64,000 nucleotides of DNA from JAZGGS01 sp963764825 (GCA_963764825.1 CAVXUA010000005.1:124001-188000); one strand, 5' to 3'. Shown: positions 1 through 10,648, counted from the first letter of the stretch. Numbers and translations are program-made. The notes: a model not told the origin generated them from the letters alone.

Positions 1-2381
1 ATAAAGCTTTTTTTCGTAGCTATAATTATTCTGTTTCCTTTAGTAATGGCCGGACAGAGTGAAATTATAATTAAAGGAAAAGTAACGGATAATTCGGGTA
101 ATCCATTAATTGATGCAAATGTAGCAATCGTCGATGAACCATACGGTAGTTCTACTGACAGAAACGGTGATTTTATTTTTGAACTGCCTGCTGATTTCTT
201 AGGTCGAGATGTAGTTTTAGAAGTCCAGTATGTAGGTTTCATTTCACAATATAAAAGAATTAAGGTTGCAGCAGGTACTAACATTTATGATTTTCAAATG
301 GAGAGAGATGTGCTTTCATTAAAGCCTGTTATTGTAACTGCTCAGAGACGTGAAGAAAATCTTCAGAATGTACCTGCATCAATTACAGCACTGGATAGCA
401 AAGAAATCCAGAACCGTGGTATTGACAGAGTATTTGATCTTCAGAATTCGGTTCCAAACTTTTATTTAGGAGATGGGACATTTAATCGAAGAGCTTTTTC
501 ATCAATCAGAGGTATAGCCGGCGCAAGCCGTGCTTCAGGCGTTGAAACACGGGCGAACTACTATATTGATGATGTTTATATGGGACGTTCGATAGCGGTA
601 AACATGGATTTATTCGATCTGGAAAGAATAGAAATACTTAAGGGACCCAGGGAACTCTCTTTGGAAAAAATACAGTTTCAGGTGCTATAAACTTAACTAC
701 CCGCAAACCTTTTAATGGATGGGAAGCAACAGTAAGTGTTGATGCTGGTAATTTAAAATATCTTAAATAGTAATATTATATATAAATACTCCTTTGAAAG
801 ATAATATACTATTCGCCAGGTTTTCGGGAAAAATAATGCGGAGAGATGGCTATGTAACAAACTTATATAACAACAAGGATATGAATGGCCAGAATATATT
901 GACTGGAAGATTCCAGATCAGATATCTCCCATCTCCGAATCTTGATATCATATTTTAGCTTAAACGCGCTGCAGGACCGCAGAGATAATAGAGCTGTCGG
1001 AATAGCCTTAGATGGACCCGGTTATGATGCAGCACCAGGTCCGCGCGAGGTATCTCATAATTTAAATGAATTTGAACACCGTGATATATTTGGCGGTGCT
1101 CTAAATATGGTCTATCAATTCTCAAATAATTATAGTATAAAATCTATTACTGGTTTCAGAAAAATTAAAAACTGGTGGTAATCTGGATGAGGATTTATCA
1201 CCGGAAGCATGGGTTATCGATAAATCAAAATCCGAGGATGCTCATTTCACACAGGAATTCAGGTTAACATCTCCCTTATTTAAAACATTTTAATTTTGTT
1301 ACAGGATTATTTTACTTTTATCAGAATTCTGATTAAATATTCGATTTGAAAACCTCTCCGGATGCTCCTATTTCCTAATTACATATTGTTATCAGAAGGT
1401 CCGGTTAAATCAAATTCACTTGCAGGATATTTTCATGGTAATTTAAATTTAATGAGTAATCTTTCCCTATTCGGAGGTCTCAGATATACATATGAATATA
1501 AAAAAATAAATTGGAATCAAATGAACAATCTACCTCTATACATTAATCTTGAAAATTATACTGATACATATTCAAAAGGTGTATTCTCCCCACAGATTGG
1601 CTTACGATATAATCCTCTCGATCAATTGATGTTATATGCTAAAACCAGCTGGGGATATAAAAGCGGCGGATGGGGTAACTTTACTGTTCTGGAAATTGAG
1701 TCATCTGAAACTTAAACCTGAATATTCCGTTAGTTATGAGACTGGAGTTAAGTTAACTACTTTTAATAACAGATTGAGTTTTAATACTGCAGCATTTTTA
1801 AACAAGTTTGATGACTTTCAGACTGAGATTTGGCAGGCTCCACCCCCACCGTTTGATTTTTAATCCTACCTGTTTATACAAATGCGGCAAAGGTAACCTC
1901 TAAAGGATTTGAGTTGGAGTTAATTGCTGCTCCTTTGAAAAATCTATCATTATTTGGCTCATTAGGTTATGTCGATGCAAGTTATGATGAATTCATTGCA
2001 GCCTTCGGAAAACGATTATGAAGGTAATAAATTAGAATTTGCCCCGGAAACAGAATATAATTTTTCAATTGAGTACAAGATGCCTGTTATAAATATTGGT
2101 ACTTTTATTATAAGAGGTGATTTCATTCACAAAGATGATTATTATTTTGATGCAAGTAATAAAGAGGATTATCCATATAGAGGGCTATGAATTAATAGAT
2201 GGGAAAATCGGCTACGAAAGTGTTAACTGGTTCTTTAGGAATTTACTTATGGGGAAAGAATTTAACTGACGAATTATATATGCTGACAAGGGCGAAATTT
2301 CCTTTACCGGTTAAATATGCCTGGTATGGTATTCCCCGCACATTCGGCATTCAGGTTAGATACAGTTTTTTTAGTTACTAA
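1..2381 (+). pseudogene. TonB-dependent outer-membrane receptor, 5'-partial and multiply frameshifted
   Basis: The reading frame is already open at base 1 and encodes the hydrophobic end of a signal peptide, so the start lies upstream. A carboxypeptidase-like regulatory fold follows (GKVTDNSGNPLIDANV, about 60-300). Next comes a plug domain with VIVTAQRREENLQNVPASIT and RIEILKGP. After that the frame breaks. At about 640-650 the expected GPQGTLFGKNTVSGAI continues one frame over, so a base is missing in the CCC run. More breaks lie near 770, 955, 1180, 1300, 1700, 1870 and 2190. Barrel sequence can still be followed in shifted frames to the end, where RTFGIQVRYSFF is a normal receptor C-terminus. 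The family imports siderophores, vitamins or oligomers using TonB energy. The substrate cannot be told. No SusD partner is visible. It is either a decayed gene or a real one with sequencing indels. Confidence 0.85.
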
Positions 2382-2771
2382 ATATCCATTCAACTAAAAA
2401 TAAATTGCAGAGATACTACGCATTATTTTATTCAGGAGTACCACATTTCAAAATCCAATTAAACTTTTAAGTTCTTCTCAACCTGTCTATCTCGATTTTT
2501 TAATAACGTAAGCGAAATAGATTTCAGCAATAAATTGTCTCGGCAATTTTTCCGAACCAAAATTTACTAAAAACAATAGATCAAACTTTTACCTCGACTA
2601 TCCTTCCGAATCCCTCTTATAATTTCATTTCATCCAGGATGTTCAAATCATTGTTATCTATTTGCTATATAATGCTTTAGCCTTCCTCAAGAATTTGATG
2701 GTACATCATTTGGCTGCTTTCTGAGGTGATAACTAAAAATAATTCAATAACAAACAAAAAGGAGTGCAGTT
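2382..2771. other. Intergenic stretch, no gene recognised
   Basis: This AT-rich spacer lies between the receptor and the kelch-protein gene. I see no coding frame, tRNA or clear terminator hairpin. Its only recognisable element is the ribosome site AAAGGAG at about 2757-2763, just before the ATG at 2772. Confidence 0.5.
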
Positions 2772-4030
2772 ATGAAAAACTTATCATTACTTTTTATTGT
2801 ATTTCTTTTCTTACACCTTACAACTTTTGCACAGTGGACTCAAAAGGCGGATATACCGACAGCAAGATGTTTTCTATCAAGTTGTACCTTAGATGGTAAA
2901 ATTTATGTAATTGGAGGTACCGAAAGTACAAGTCCTTACTGGACCATCTGTTGGTACTATGGAAGTTTATGATCCAATCTCAGATACCTGGGATACCACT
3001 AAAGCCCCAATGCCTACAAGCAGAGTAGAATTGGGTGCCTGTGCAGTAAATGGAAAAATCTATGCAATTGGGGGTGCGACCAATCATTCAGCATCGCCAT
3101 TTGGAATGGTAGAAGAATATGATCCTTTAACCGACAACTGGGATACACACTAAAACACCTATGCCGACACCACGAAAAGGTGCTGCGTACGGCGTTATTG
3201 ATAATAAAATATATGTTGCAGGGGGTACGGAAGTCTCAAATTGGGTGGCATCTAACAAATTAGAAATATATGATCCGGTAACCGATACCTGGGATACAAC
3301 TAAAGACTCAATGATTTACCGAATGTATTCTCCCACAGGTGCTGTTATCAATGACAAGTTTTATGTAATTGGAGGTTTGCTCGGTTATTCTCCGTGGACA
3401 GGACAAAAGATTGTTCAGATGTATGATCCAACAACTGATGAATGGTCTCGCGTGACGGACTTGAACGATGGTAGAGTGGGTCATACTACCAATGGCATTG
3501 CCGGTTATATATATGCAATTGGAGGAGACAGACAGCCACCAATCGTTAGAAGCGTCGAGGAATATGATCCTAACACAAATATTTGGACTGTGGATTGATC
3601 TCACTCCCGTTTGTGAAGACTAGCTATACCGCAAGTGTGTTTGAGAATAAGATATATCTCATTAGTGGCAGCACGAGCTCATTGATGGGTGGTTTTACCC
3701 CAGATTCTTCTGTTTATTCCTTTGATATACCAGTAGGTGTAGAAACTCAGGATAACATAATATTCCAGAAAATTTTGTGCTTTATCAAAATTATCCAAAT
3801 CCATTTAATCCAATAACAAAGATTAAATACTCGGTTCCACAATATCAAATGTTGTAATTAAAGTATTTGATGTACTCGGTAATGAAATTGAAACTTTGGT
3901 TAATGAAGAAAAATCAACTGGCACTTATGAATTAACCTGGTATGCAGAAAATCTACCAAGCGGTATTTACTTCTACAGACTACAAGCTGGTTCTTTTGTT
4001 GAAACTAAGAAGATGATTTTGATGAAATAA
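2772..4030 (+). CDS. Secreted kelch-repeat protein with T9SS sorting domain, frameshifted
   Basis: AAAGGAG precedes the ATG. The product starts with a signal peptide (MKNLSLLFIVFLFLHLTTFAQ) and then carries about five kelch blades. Each blade has the pattern KIY-(A/V)IGG, a spacer, then EYDP/TDxWDTT. Kelch blades form a beta-propeller. The C-terminus is a T9SS domain (YQNYPNPFNPITKI to KKMILMK), so the protein is probably exported and anchored or released at the surface. The frame breaks near 2930, 3150, 3590, 3770 and 3840, and the pieces join into one protein only after correction. The real stop is the TAA at 4028-4030. No enzymatic motif is visible, so the ligand or role is unknown. It lies head-to-tail after the TonB receptor and before a lipoprotein-like gene. 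Confidence 0.8.
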
Positions 4031-4096
4031 AAAATATTTTCTGGGTATCCATAAAACCCAGAGAAATTAATAATCATTAATTTATAGGAGGATGCT

Positions 4097-4734
4097 ATGA
4101 AAAACTTAATGTTAGTATTATTGGTCATCGGAGCGACCTTTATCTTTTTTGGTTGCTCAGAAAACAATACTTCGGCTCCCGAGTTAAGCCAAAGTGATCA
4201 GGTGACTAAACTCTTTGGCAAAACCACCCCTCACTGGCGCATAGTCTACTAGATTTTTGACCCTCAATAACCCTCCCTATTATTGGGTAGGTACAGTAAT
4301 TTTGGTGACGGAGTAACATACGATTTGAGATACAAGAGCCTCAGGACCCCCCAACGACCTTATCCACGGGCATTTATTTTCGAGGAAAATTTGAAATCTA
4401 TGAAATAGGTATTTCTAGGCTAACCCGGAACATCTTCTCTTAGAGGGACCAGATGCTGGTGTTGTTGCCCTATGGAAATAACAAGTTTGTGGCGAACGGT
4501 AAAGTGGAGGTTGCAAAGGAGGTCCATTTGAAATGTGGCTTGGTCGCAATGTACATATAAAGTGGTATTATATACCTGGGAAATATATCCCTGTACATTC
4601 CCGATTATGCTACTGGCTACATTTCGAATAAACTGATAGTAATACCAGGATATTGGAAGGTCACTGGATAATATTTTTAAAATGTCAATTCACTGACTAA
4701 AGAAGATGGTGTTGATGAAGTAAAGCTGAATTAA
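4097..4734 (+). pseudogene. Degraded or frameshifted small lipoprotein gene
   Basis: AGGAGG stands just before the ATG at 4097. The first 51 codons run to the TAG at 4250-4252. They encode a lipoprotein signal with a cysteine after FIFFG (residue 20), as in a signal-peptidase II site, followed by SENNTSAPELSQSDQ. Coding-like sequence continues to about 4734 in changing frames, for example GDGVTYDLRYK, STGIYFRGKFEIYEIG, YGNNKFVANGKVEVA and ATGYISNKLIVI. It ends in EDGVDEVKLN and a TAA, followed by a good terminator. I read this as one lipoprotein of about 200 residues broken by several indels. The alternative is a genuine 51-residue lipoprotein with non-coding DNA after it. I do not recognise the family. 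Confidence 0.5.
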
Positions 4735-4747
4735 TAGTTTAACTATT

Positions 4748-4785
4748 AACCCCTACTTTGATTTTATAAGTAGGGGTTTTTATTT
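4748..4785 (+). terminator. Rho-independent terminator
   Basis: A perfect 11-bp stem (AACCCCTACTT at 4748-4758 with AAGTAGGGGTT at 4768-4778) encloses a 9-base loop. A T-rich tail follows. It sits 14 bases after the last plausible stop of the lipoprotein locus and supports a transcription unit ending there. Confidence 0.85.
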
Positions 4786-4904
4786 TCTTTTCTTATCACT
4801 AACTCTTCTAAAGTGTTATAAGTTTTTGTTACTCAGTTGTTACTCGAAAAAATTAACTTATTATTTTATAATAACTTAAGTGGGCTAAAATAGATGATGA
4901 GGCA

Positions 4905-5018
4905 ATGGTTACAATTAAACCTTACAAGGATGGTGAGCATAAGATTGAAATTAGTGTTTACAAATACAACAAGGATTACGCTGTAGGACACTACGGGCTT
5001 CTTGTAATTCACGAATAA
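4905..5018 (+). other. Possible short gene remnant (37 codons)
   Basis: From 4878 to 5018 the plus strand reads like normal protein (KWAKIDDEAMVTIKPYKDG, then EISVYKYNKDYAVGHYGLL) and ends in a TAA. The only ATG is at 4905. It has no ribosome site, and a stop lies just upstream of the frame. It may be the tail of a larger gene lost upstream, or a chance open frame. An overlapping 70-codon frame on the opposite strand looks less protein-like. I do not assign a family. Confidence 0.25.
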
Positions 5019-5092
5019 TGAGGTGTAAACCGGGGAACAATTTTTGACCGGCGTTGTGTAATTCCTAACTTCAAACAATAAAGGAGTTTACA

Positions 5093-5746
5093 ATGCCGGT
5101 TATAAAAAACTTTAAAGCCAACCTTAGAGCAAAATACAGCAGGTATATAAAGCTAAGCATTATTTTTACGCTCGCTTTAATAATTGCCGCATTTAAGTTC
5201 TCACCTCTCGGTGAACAAATAGATGGGATTACAATCCTTCCTCAAGACATAATTAAAGTCGAGGATATTGTCAACACAATACCGAAACAGAAACCGCCTC
5301 CACCTCCAAAACCAGAAATTCCAATTGAAAATTTAGAAGAAGACTTTGAAGAGCCGGAATATGAGGGAACAGACCTGGAGGAAGATGCATTTGTTGAAGA
5401 TGCCCCGCCTCCAATTGAAACACTGCTTGAGGACGAAAATGAAATTTTGGATTTTATACCAAGTGAAGATAGACCAACGCCGATTGGTGGAATGAGCGCT
5501 ATCCTGGAGAAAGTTTACTATACTGAAATTGCAAAGCGAGCAGAGATTGAAGGAAAAGTTGTAATTGAAGCCGTAGTTGATAAACAGGGGAACATTATTG
5601 ATGCCTTCGTTAAAATTGGTATTGGCGGGGGATTGGATGAAGTAGCTCTGGATGCTGTTAAAAACACAAAGTTCCATCCCGGCATGCAAAGAGGTAAACC
5701 TGTTAATGTAAGAATATCGATACCGATTAGGTTTGTGCTTAAATAA
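5093..5746 (+). CDS. TonB-family energy-transducing protein
   Basis: A strong AAAGGAG at about 5081-5087 sets the ATG. The 217-residue product has a basic cytoplasmic N-terminus, one membrane segment (about residues 20-37, IKLSIIFTLALIIAAFKF) and a proline-rich linker (KQKPPPPPKPEIP, about 65-78). A long acidic stretch follows. Residues about 140-217 form a TonB C-terminal domain (AEIEGKVVIEAVVDKQGNI, DEVALDAVKNTKFHPGMQRGK, VRISIPIRF). TonB proteins span the periplasm and pass proton-motive energy from ExbB/ExbD to outer-membrane receptors. No exbB or exbD is in view. The acidic rather than lysine-rich linker is a little unusual. It may serve receptors such as the one at the start of the window. 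The reading frame is intact. Confidence 0.9.
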   Translation: MPVIKNFKANLRAKYSRYIKLSIIFTLALIIAAFKFSPLGEQIDGITILPQDIIKVEDIVNTIPKQKPPPPPKPEIPIENLEEDFEEPEYEGTDLEEDAFVEDAPPPIETLLEDENEILDFIPSEDRPTPIGGMSAILEKVYYTEIAKRAEIEGKVVIEAVVDKQGNIIDAFVKIGIGGGLDEVALDAVKNTKFHPGMQRGKPVNVRISIPIRFVLK

Positions 5747-5883
5747 TTTCCTTACTCTTAAAAAACCTCTTGGATTATTTTCCTCATTTTAGTAGATAAT
5801 TTATTGTAAAGTATATGCTATTTTTGCATAGCTGTTGAACAACGAATAGTCAGTTTAACTTTTAGTGGAATTTTTTAATTCTT

Positions 5884-7848
5884 ATGCATGATTATTCAGT
5901 TATAAAAGACATAGTATTAATCCTGCTTGTTTCTATCCCGGTTATTGTAGTTTTCAACCGGATACAACTGCCAAGCATTGTAGGATTTTTAATTGCCGGA
6001 ATGATCCTTGGTCCCTTCGGGTTCGAGGTAATTACAAACTATTCTGAAATAGGAGCAATTGCCGAGATAGGTATAATCCTCCTTCTATTTTCCATCGGGT
6101 TGGAAATTTCAATAAAAGAACTATTAAGTATGAAGAAGTTGCTTCTTCTTGGAGGGGGTTTGCAGGTAATCATAACTATTCTTCTCTCTTCAATTATAGT
6201 TTACGCACTTGGGTTGCCGGCAAAGCAAGCAATCTTTATAGGAATGTTGATAAGCTTATCCAGCACTGCAATAGTTTTAAAACTGTTATCAGATAAAGAT
6301 GAGCTTGATTCTCCGCAAGGCAAAATTTCCATGGGAATTTTAATCTTTCAGGATTTTGCAATCGTTCCACTTTTCCTGTTTGTAGATCTTCTCGGTACAT
6401 CAGATCAAATGGATTTTTTATCAATAGTTATACAACTATTTACAGCCTTCGGTGTGCTGGCTCTTATCATTATTGTGGCCAGGTATATTACTCCGCATTT
6501 ACTTTACCGGCTGGCAAAATTAAGAATGAAGGAAATATTTACCATTGGTATTTTTCTGCTTCTTCTTGGAACTGCATATTTAACATACTCTCTCGGCTTA
6601 TCCTTAGCGCTGGGTGCCTTTATCGCGGGTCTTATAATTTCAGAATCAGAATATAGTTACCAGATTGTTGCCGATTTTCTGCCGATGAGAGATGCATTCA
6701 ATAGTATCTTTTTTGTTTCGATTGGGTTATTACTAAATATTAGTTTTGTTCTAGACAATCCATTGTATGTTATTGTTGCAGCTTTAGGAGTGTTGATACT
6801 GAAAGCGTTGATAATTATCTCAGTAGTTCTGTTTTTAAAATATCCTGCTCGTATTGCTGTTCTTGCTGGATTAGGATTAGCCCAAATCGGTGAGTTCTCT
6901 TTCATCCTTGCTGAACACGGATTAAGCCTTGGTTTAATTTCTTCCGAATTTTCTAATATCTTTTTTTCATCAACAATTATTACAATGATCCTTTCACCAT
7001 TCCTGTTCAGATTTGCTCCAGTGATTGCTCGTAGATCTGAAAAGGTTGAATCAAATAAAGGATTAGATCAACTGGAGGAAAAGCTTTCTAATCATGTTAT
7101 TATAGCCGGATTTGGTGTAAACGGAAGGAATTTAGCACACGTTCTTAGGGAAACGGGAATTAAATACGTTGTTATAGAAATGAATCCGGATACAGTTAAG
7201 AAGGAAAAATCAAAAGGGGAAAATATTATTTTTGGTGATGTGGGAAAAGCTGAAATATTATTACACGCTCAAATTAAAAGTGCAAAAGTAATGGTAATTG
7301 CTATTTCAGATTCATCAATCTCAATAAGAACATTAAGATTAGCAAAGGAATTAAATAAAAACTTATATGTGATTCTTCGGACAAGGTTTATGAGACAAAC
7401 GGATGACCTGATAAAAATGGGGGCAGATATGGTTATTCCTGAAGAGTTTGAAACTTCAATCCAGATTTTCCGAAAAGTATTAGAAGAATTTCATATTCCT
7501 CTAAATGTTATTATGCAGCAAGTAAACTTGTTAAGGCAAGAGTCTTACAAGTATTTACGTTCCGATGATATAGGTGTGAAGGGTTTTGATAATATTGATG
7601 AAATTCTTTCAGCCCGATTAACTGATACATTCTACATAAGTAATACCACTCGATTTGCAGGAAAATCTATCGGCGAGTTAAACCTGCGCGCAAAAACAGG
7701 TGCAACAATAATTGCAATTGTTAGAAAAGGAGTAACTGTAACAAATCCTTCAGCAAAAGAAATTCTTAATCCAAACGAAACACTTGTAATTACAGGCACT
7801 CACCAGGAAGTAGATATTGCTTTCGAATTACTTTCCAACAAAGCGTAA
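5884..7848 (+). CDS. Cation:proton antiporter, CPA2 family, with TrkA-N and TrkA-C domains (KefB/KefC-like)
   Basis: The 654-residue product has about 12 hydrophobic segments in residues 8-385. They match the Na+/H+ exchanger fold (GFLIAGMILGPFG, LLLFSIGLEIS, SLSSTAIVLKLL, LGLAQIGEFSFI). A Rossmann TrkA-N domain begins near residue 403 (HVIIAGFGVNGRNLA, with VVIEMNP as the second strand). A TrkA-C domain occupies about 570-650. This is the usual KefB/KefC or YbaL layout for K+ or Na+ exchange against H+, gated by nucleotide binding to TrkA-N. The ion cannot be deduced from sequence. No strong ribosome site is seen before the ATG. The gene converges with the HAD hydrolase 14 bases downstream. 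The frame is intact. Confidence 0.9.
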   Translation: MHDYSVIKDIVLILLVSIPVIVVFNRIQLPSIVGFLIAGMILGPFGFEVITNYSEIGAIAEIGIILLLFSIGLEISIKELLSMKKLLLLGGGLQVIITILLSSIIVYALGLPAKQAIFIGMLISLSSTAIVLKLLSDKDELDSPQGKISMGILIFQDFAIVPLFLFVDLLGTSDQMDFLSIVIQLFTAFGVLALIIIVARYITPHLLYRLAKLRMKEIFTIGIFLLLLGTAYLTYSLGLSLALGAFIAGLIISESEYSYQIVADFLPMRDAFNSIFFVSIGLLLNISFVLDNPLYVIVAALGVLILKALIIISVVLFLKYPARIAVLAGLGLAQIGEFSFILAEHGLSLGLISSEFSNIFFSSTIITMILSPFLFRFAPVIARRSEKVESNKGLDQLEEKLSNHVIIAGFGVNGRNLAHVLRETGIKYVVIEMNPDTVKKEKSKGENIIFGDVGKAEILLHAQIKSAKVMVIAISDSSISIRTLRLAKELNKNLYVILRTRFMRQTDDLIKMGADMVIPEEFETSIQIFRKVLEEFHIPLNVIMQQVNLLRQESYKYLRSDDIGVKGFDNIDEILSARLTDTFYISNTTRFAGKSIGELNLRAKTGATIIAIVRKGVTVTNPSAKEILNPNETLVITGTHQEVDIAFELLSNKA

Positions 7849-7862
7849 ATCATATACCAGGA

Positions 7863-8504
7863 TTAGTTTAAAAATTCTTTCAATTCAATAATATCATTTA
7901 TTAAAAAATCCGGTTTGAATTCTTTTAGATTTTCTTCTGTTCTATAGCCGTATGCTGCTCCACAGGAAAGAGCCCCGGCATTCTTTCCGCAGTTTATATC
8001 AAGCTCAGTATCGCCAACCATTATAGTTTCTGATGGCTGTATTCCTAATTCATCACAAATAATTAGTAAAGGTTCGGCTGAAGGTTTGTGTGCAATGCCC
8101 CTCCGCCTTCCCATAACATAAGAAAGGTTTTCTCTAAAGCCAAAGTGATCGATTATCTTATCCGCCTGATCCTGCGCTTTAGTAGTGAGCAAAGAAGTTT
8201 TAATTCCTTTTTCATTAAAATGTTTCAGCACCTTTGCCACACCCGGATAAGGAATTGAGTCATCAATAAAATTAAAATAAAGCAATTTGTAAACAGAAAT
8301 AAACTTATTAAAATCGGGTACATTAATTTTAAATTCATTAAAAATATCTGTGAAATGCATTCCTATCATCTTAATAAATTTATCTTCAGTTAATGATGCT
8401 TTAATATTTAATTGCTTAAGAGTTTCTATAGTAGATCTTAAAATTGTTGTTTTGGAATCGACTAATGTACCATCAAGATCGAAACAGATATGTTTAATAT
8501 TCAA
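7863..8504 (-). CDS. HAD-superfamily hydrolase, phosphoglycolate-phosphatase-like
   Basis: The 213-residue protein shows all four HAD motifs. Motif I is ICFDLDGTLVDSK with the nucleophile and acid/base aspartates. Motif II is the threonine in SLLTTKA. Motif III is the lysine in AHKPSAEPL. Motif IV is MVGDTELDINCGKNAG. A helical cap lies between motifs I and II (about residues 15-80), as in subclass IA enzymes such as Gph and PGMB. These dephosphorylate 2-phosphoglycolate or sugar phosphates, and the exact substrate cannot be fixed. The gene is single, convergent with the antiporter gene and divergent from the secreted protein at 8896. Confidence 0.85.
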   Translation of the reverse strand: MNIKHICFDLDGTLVDSKTTILRSTIETLKQLNIKASLTEDKFIKMIGMHFTDIFNEFKINVPDFNKFISVYKLLYFNFIDDSIPYPGVAKVLKHFNEKGIKTSLLTTKAQDQADKIIDHFGFRENLSYVMGRRRGIAHKPSAEPLLIICDELGIQPSETIMVGDTELDINCGKNAGALSCGAAYGYRTEENLKEFKPDFLINDIIELKEFLN

Positions 8505-8895
8505 ACTAAAAAATCCTTTCTTACAGCATTATGCCCCTATTTAAAAAATATTGTGTTTCGCCAGACCGAAGCATATTAAAAATATTAATACCGTCAAATA
8601 AAAAAATATTTAAAAACACTTGATTTTATATTAAAAAAAACTGCATTTTAAAGTTGAAGCTATTGATTTTTTTCTATCGATGTAATACGAATACTTTTGG
8701 GTCATAACAGAGGAAGTATATTATCGGTACAAAATAATACAGAATGTTGTTTACAAATCCGGTAATAAATTATACATGTTTTATGTAATTATCTTCAATT
8801 TGTTTATTTTTTAATCAAAATTCATAACAAATGAACTGGTACAATATTTTATACTAATTGACGCTTTACAACTAACAACCAAAAAAGGAGATAAA
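8505..8895. other. Divergent intergenic region
   Basis: This AT-rich spacer of about 390 bases separates the start of the HAD gene (minus strand) from a plus-strand secreted-protein gene, so promoters for both should lie here. No coding frame, RNA gene or hairpin stands out. AAAAGGAG at about 8883-8890 is the ribosome site of the plus-strand gene. Confidence 0.5.
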
Positions 8896-9318
8896 ATGAA
8901 AAAACTTCAAATGTTCCTATTGCTTTCTTTCTTGTTTGCATTCGTAGCAATGAACACAACTATTCTTGCTCAATCAGAGCCCGTAATGTATTTCTGTGAG
9001 AGGTATGATAGCTATGATGGCGAGATTGGCGTAAGCGACAGGTTTACAACCGGTTACCTTACAGTAATGGTTAAAGCCGATGATGCCCTCAACCTGCGGG
9101 ATGTTTCTATCCAGTATGATCAATATAACGACAGAAAAGGAAAGTTTGAATATTACAAAAAGTTCGATTTCACTGTTGACAGGGATATGAATTATATCTT
9201 TTTCGCAAGAAATGACGAGAGCGATATGGAATTTGAAGAACCTGGTTTTTACAGGGTATTTCTGCTAGATAGTCGTGACAATACGGTTGCAAGTGCAGTA
9301 ATTGAGATTATTCGTTAA
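8896..9318 (+). CDS. Small secreted protein of unknown function
   Basis: AAAAGGAG precedes the ATG. The 140-residue product begins with a clear signal peptide ending in ILAQ (about residue 26), so the mature part is about 114 residues. That part is acidic and rich in tyrosine and phenylalanine (SDRFTTGYLTVMVKADD, FDFTVDRDMNYIFFARND) and ends VIEIIR. The alternating pattern suggests a small beta-sandwich. It carries no T9SS domain and only one mature cysteine. I do not recognise a named family. It is a single gene with its own ribosome site and terminator, and long flanking spacers suggest independent expression. Confidence 0.75.
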   Translation: MKKLQMFLLLSFLFAFVAMNTTILAQSEPVMYFCERYDSYDGEIGVSDRFTTGYLTVMVKADDALNLRDVSIQYDQYNDRKGKFEYYKKFDFTVDRDMNYIFFARNDESDMEFEEPGFYRVFLLDSRDNTVASAVIEIIR

Positions 9319-9348
9319 TCTTAGAAAAATATTTTCGCTTAATTTGTG

Positions 9349-9377
9349 GGCGGCAGTAATTTGTCGCCTTTTTTTTA
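9349..9377 (+). terminator. Rho-independent terminator after the small secreted protein
   Basis: A six-pair stem (GGCGGC at 9349-9354 with GTCGCC at 9363-9368, one G-U pair) has an 8-base loop and eight T residues right after it. It ends the single-gene transcript. Confidence 0.8.
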
Positions 9378-9578
9378 TCCACCATAATCATATTTCCTCC
9401 CTACGCCAAAAATTATCTTAAAAGAATTGTAATATGATAATTTTAGTCAAATATTGATCACCAATAATCAAGTTTTATGTAGATTTGATTTCAGCTTTGT
9501 TTGAATTCAGTTTAGTCATACCCTATTTTTAACATAGAGAATAAATGATTTTTTTCATACTTAAAACGGAGATAAATA

Positions 9579-10625
9579 ATGATTGATAAAATAACAGAAC
9601 TGTTAGGCAGTGAAGCAGATTCATTGCTTAACTACAAAGCAAAATTTCCTAAGGAACAACTCAATCTTCCGGGACCCAATTTTGTTAACGAGGTCCTGCT
9701 TCAATCAGATAGAAGTGTAAATGTTTTGAAAAATCTTAACTGGATTTTAAACAGGGGAAGATTAGAGGGAACGGGATACGTTTCAATCTTACCTGTCGAC
9801 CAGGGAATAGAACACTCTGGCGGTGCATCTTTTGCTCCTAATCCAATTTACTTTGATCCTGAAAATATTGTAAAACTTGCAGTTGAAGGAGGTTGCAATG
9901 CAGTGGCTTCCACACTTGGTGTGCTTGGAATTATCTCAAGAAAGTACGCTCATAAAATTCCGTTCATTCTTAAGTTGAACCATAACGAGTTGCTTACATA
10001 CCCAAACAATTTTGACCAGATAATGTTTGCTGGTGTTGAGCAGGCGTTTGATCTTGGAGCAGCAGCAGTTGGAGCAACAATTTATTTTGGCTCTGAAGAA
10101 AGCAGCAGGCAGATTGTTGAAGTTAGCGAGGCATTCCAGTATGCACACGAGATGGGAATGGCAACAGTGCTATGGTGCTACCTGCGTAACCCGGCTTTTA
10201 AAACAGATAAGGATTATCATGTTTCAGCTGACTTAACCGGGCAGGCAAATCATCTTGGCGTAACATTAGAAGCCGATATTATTAAGCAAAAGCAGCCGGA
10301 AAACAATGGTGGTTACAATGCTATTAAGTTTGGTAAAACCAATAAAAAGGTTTATTCCGATCTTACATCCGATAACCCAATCGATCTTACAAGATACCAG
10401 GTAATTAATAATTATCTTGGAAGAGTCGGATTGATAAACAGCGGTGGCGCATCGGGTGATAACGATTTTGCTGATGCAGTTAAAACCGCTGTAATTAATA
10501 AACGTGCCGGTGGTATGGGATTAATTTCAGGCAGGAAAGCTTTCCAGCGACCAATGGAAGATGGAGTTAAGCTGCTTAACCTGATCCAGGATGTTTACTT
10601 AACCAAAGAAGTTACAATTGCTTAA
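9579..10625 (+). CDS. fbaB: Fructose-bisphosphate aldolase class I (DhnA/FbaB type)
   Basis: The 348-residue product matches the archaeal/bacterial class I aldolase family. Its features are LPVDQGIEHSGGASFAPNP, the GGCNAVASTLGVLG strand, LKLNHNELLTYPN, AAAVGATIYFGSEES and INSGGASGDNDFADAV. Class I enzymes cleave fructose-1,6-bisphosphate to dihydroxyacetone phosphate and glyceraldehyde-3-phosphate through a lysine Schiff base. No metal-binding class II motif is present. The catalytic lysine probably lies in the AIKFGKTN strand, which I infer from position only. ACGGAG precedes the ATG and a strong terminator follows, so the gene is monocistronic. It serves glycolysis and gluconeogenesis. The frame is intact and of normal length. 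Confidence 0.92.
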   Translation: MIDKITELLGSEADSLLNYKAKFPKEQLNLPGPNFVNEVLLQSDRSVNVLKNLNWILNRGRLEGTGYVSILPVDQGIEHSGGASFAPNPIYFDPENIVKLAVEGGCNAVASTLGVLGIISRKYAHKIPFILKLNHNELLTYPNNFDQIMFAGVEQAFDLGAAAVGATIYFGSEESSRQIVEVSEAFQYAHEMGMATVLWCYLRNPAFKTDKDYHVSADLTGQANHLGVTLEADIIKQKQPENNGGYNAIKFGKTNKKVYSDLTSDNPIDLTRYQVINNYLGRVGLINSGGASGDNDFADAVKTAVINKRAGGMGLISGRKAFQRPMEDGVKLLNLIQDVYLTKEVTIA

Positions 10626-10648
10626 TAGTAAATGTAGTTTCTGAATTG

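Noticed and set aside
4866..5078. Minus-strand 70-codon open frame
   Set aside because: It lacks a ribosome site and looks less protein-like than the overlapping plus-strand stretch 4878-5018.
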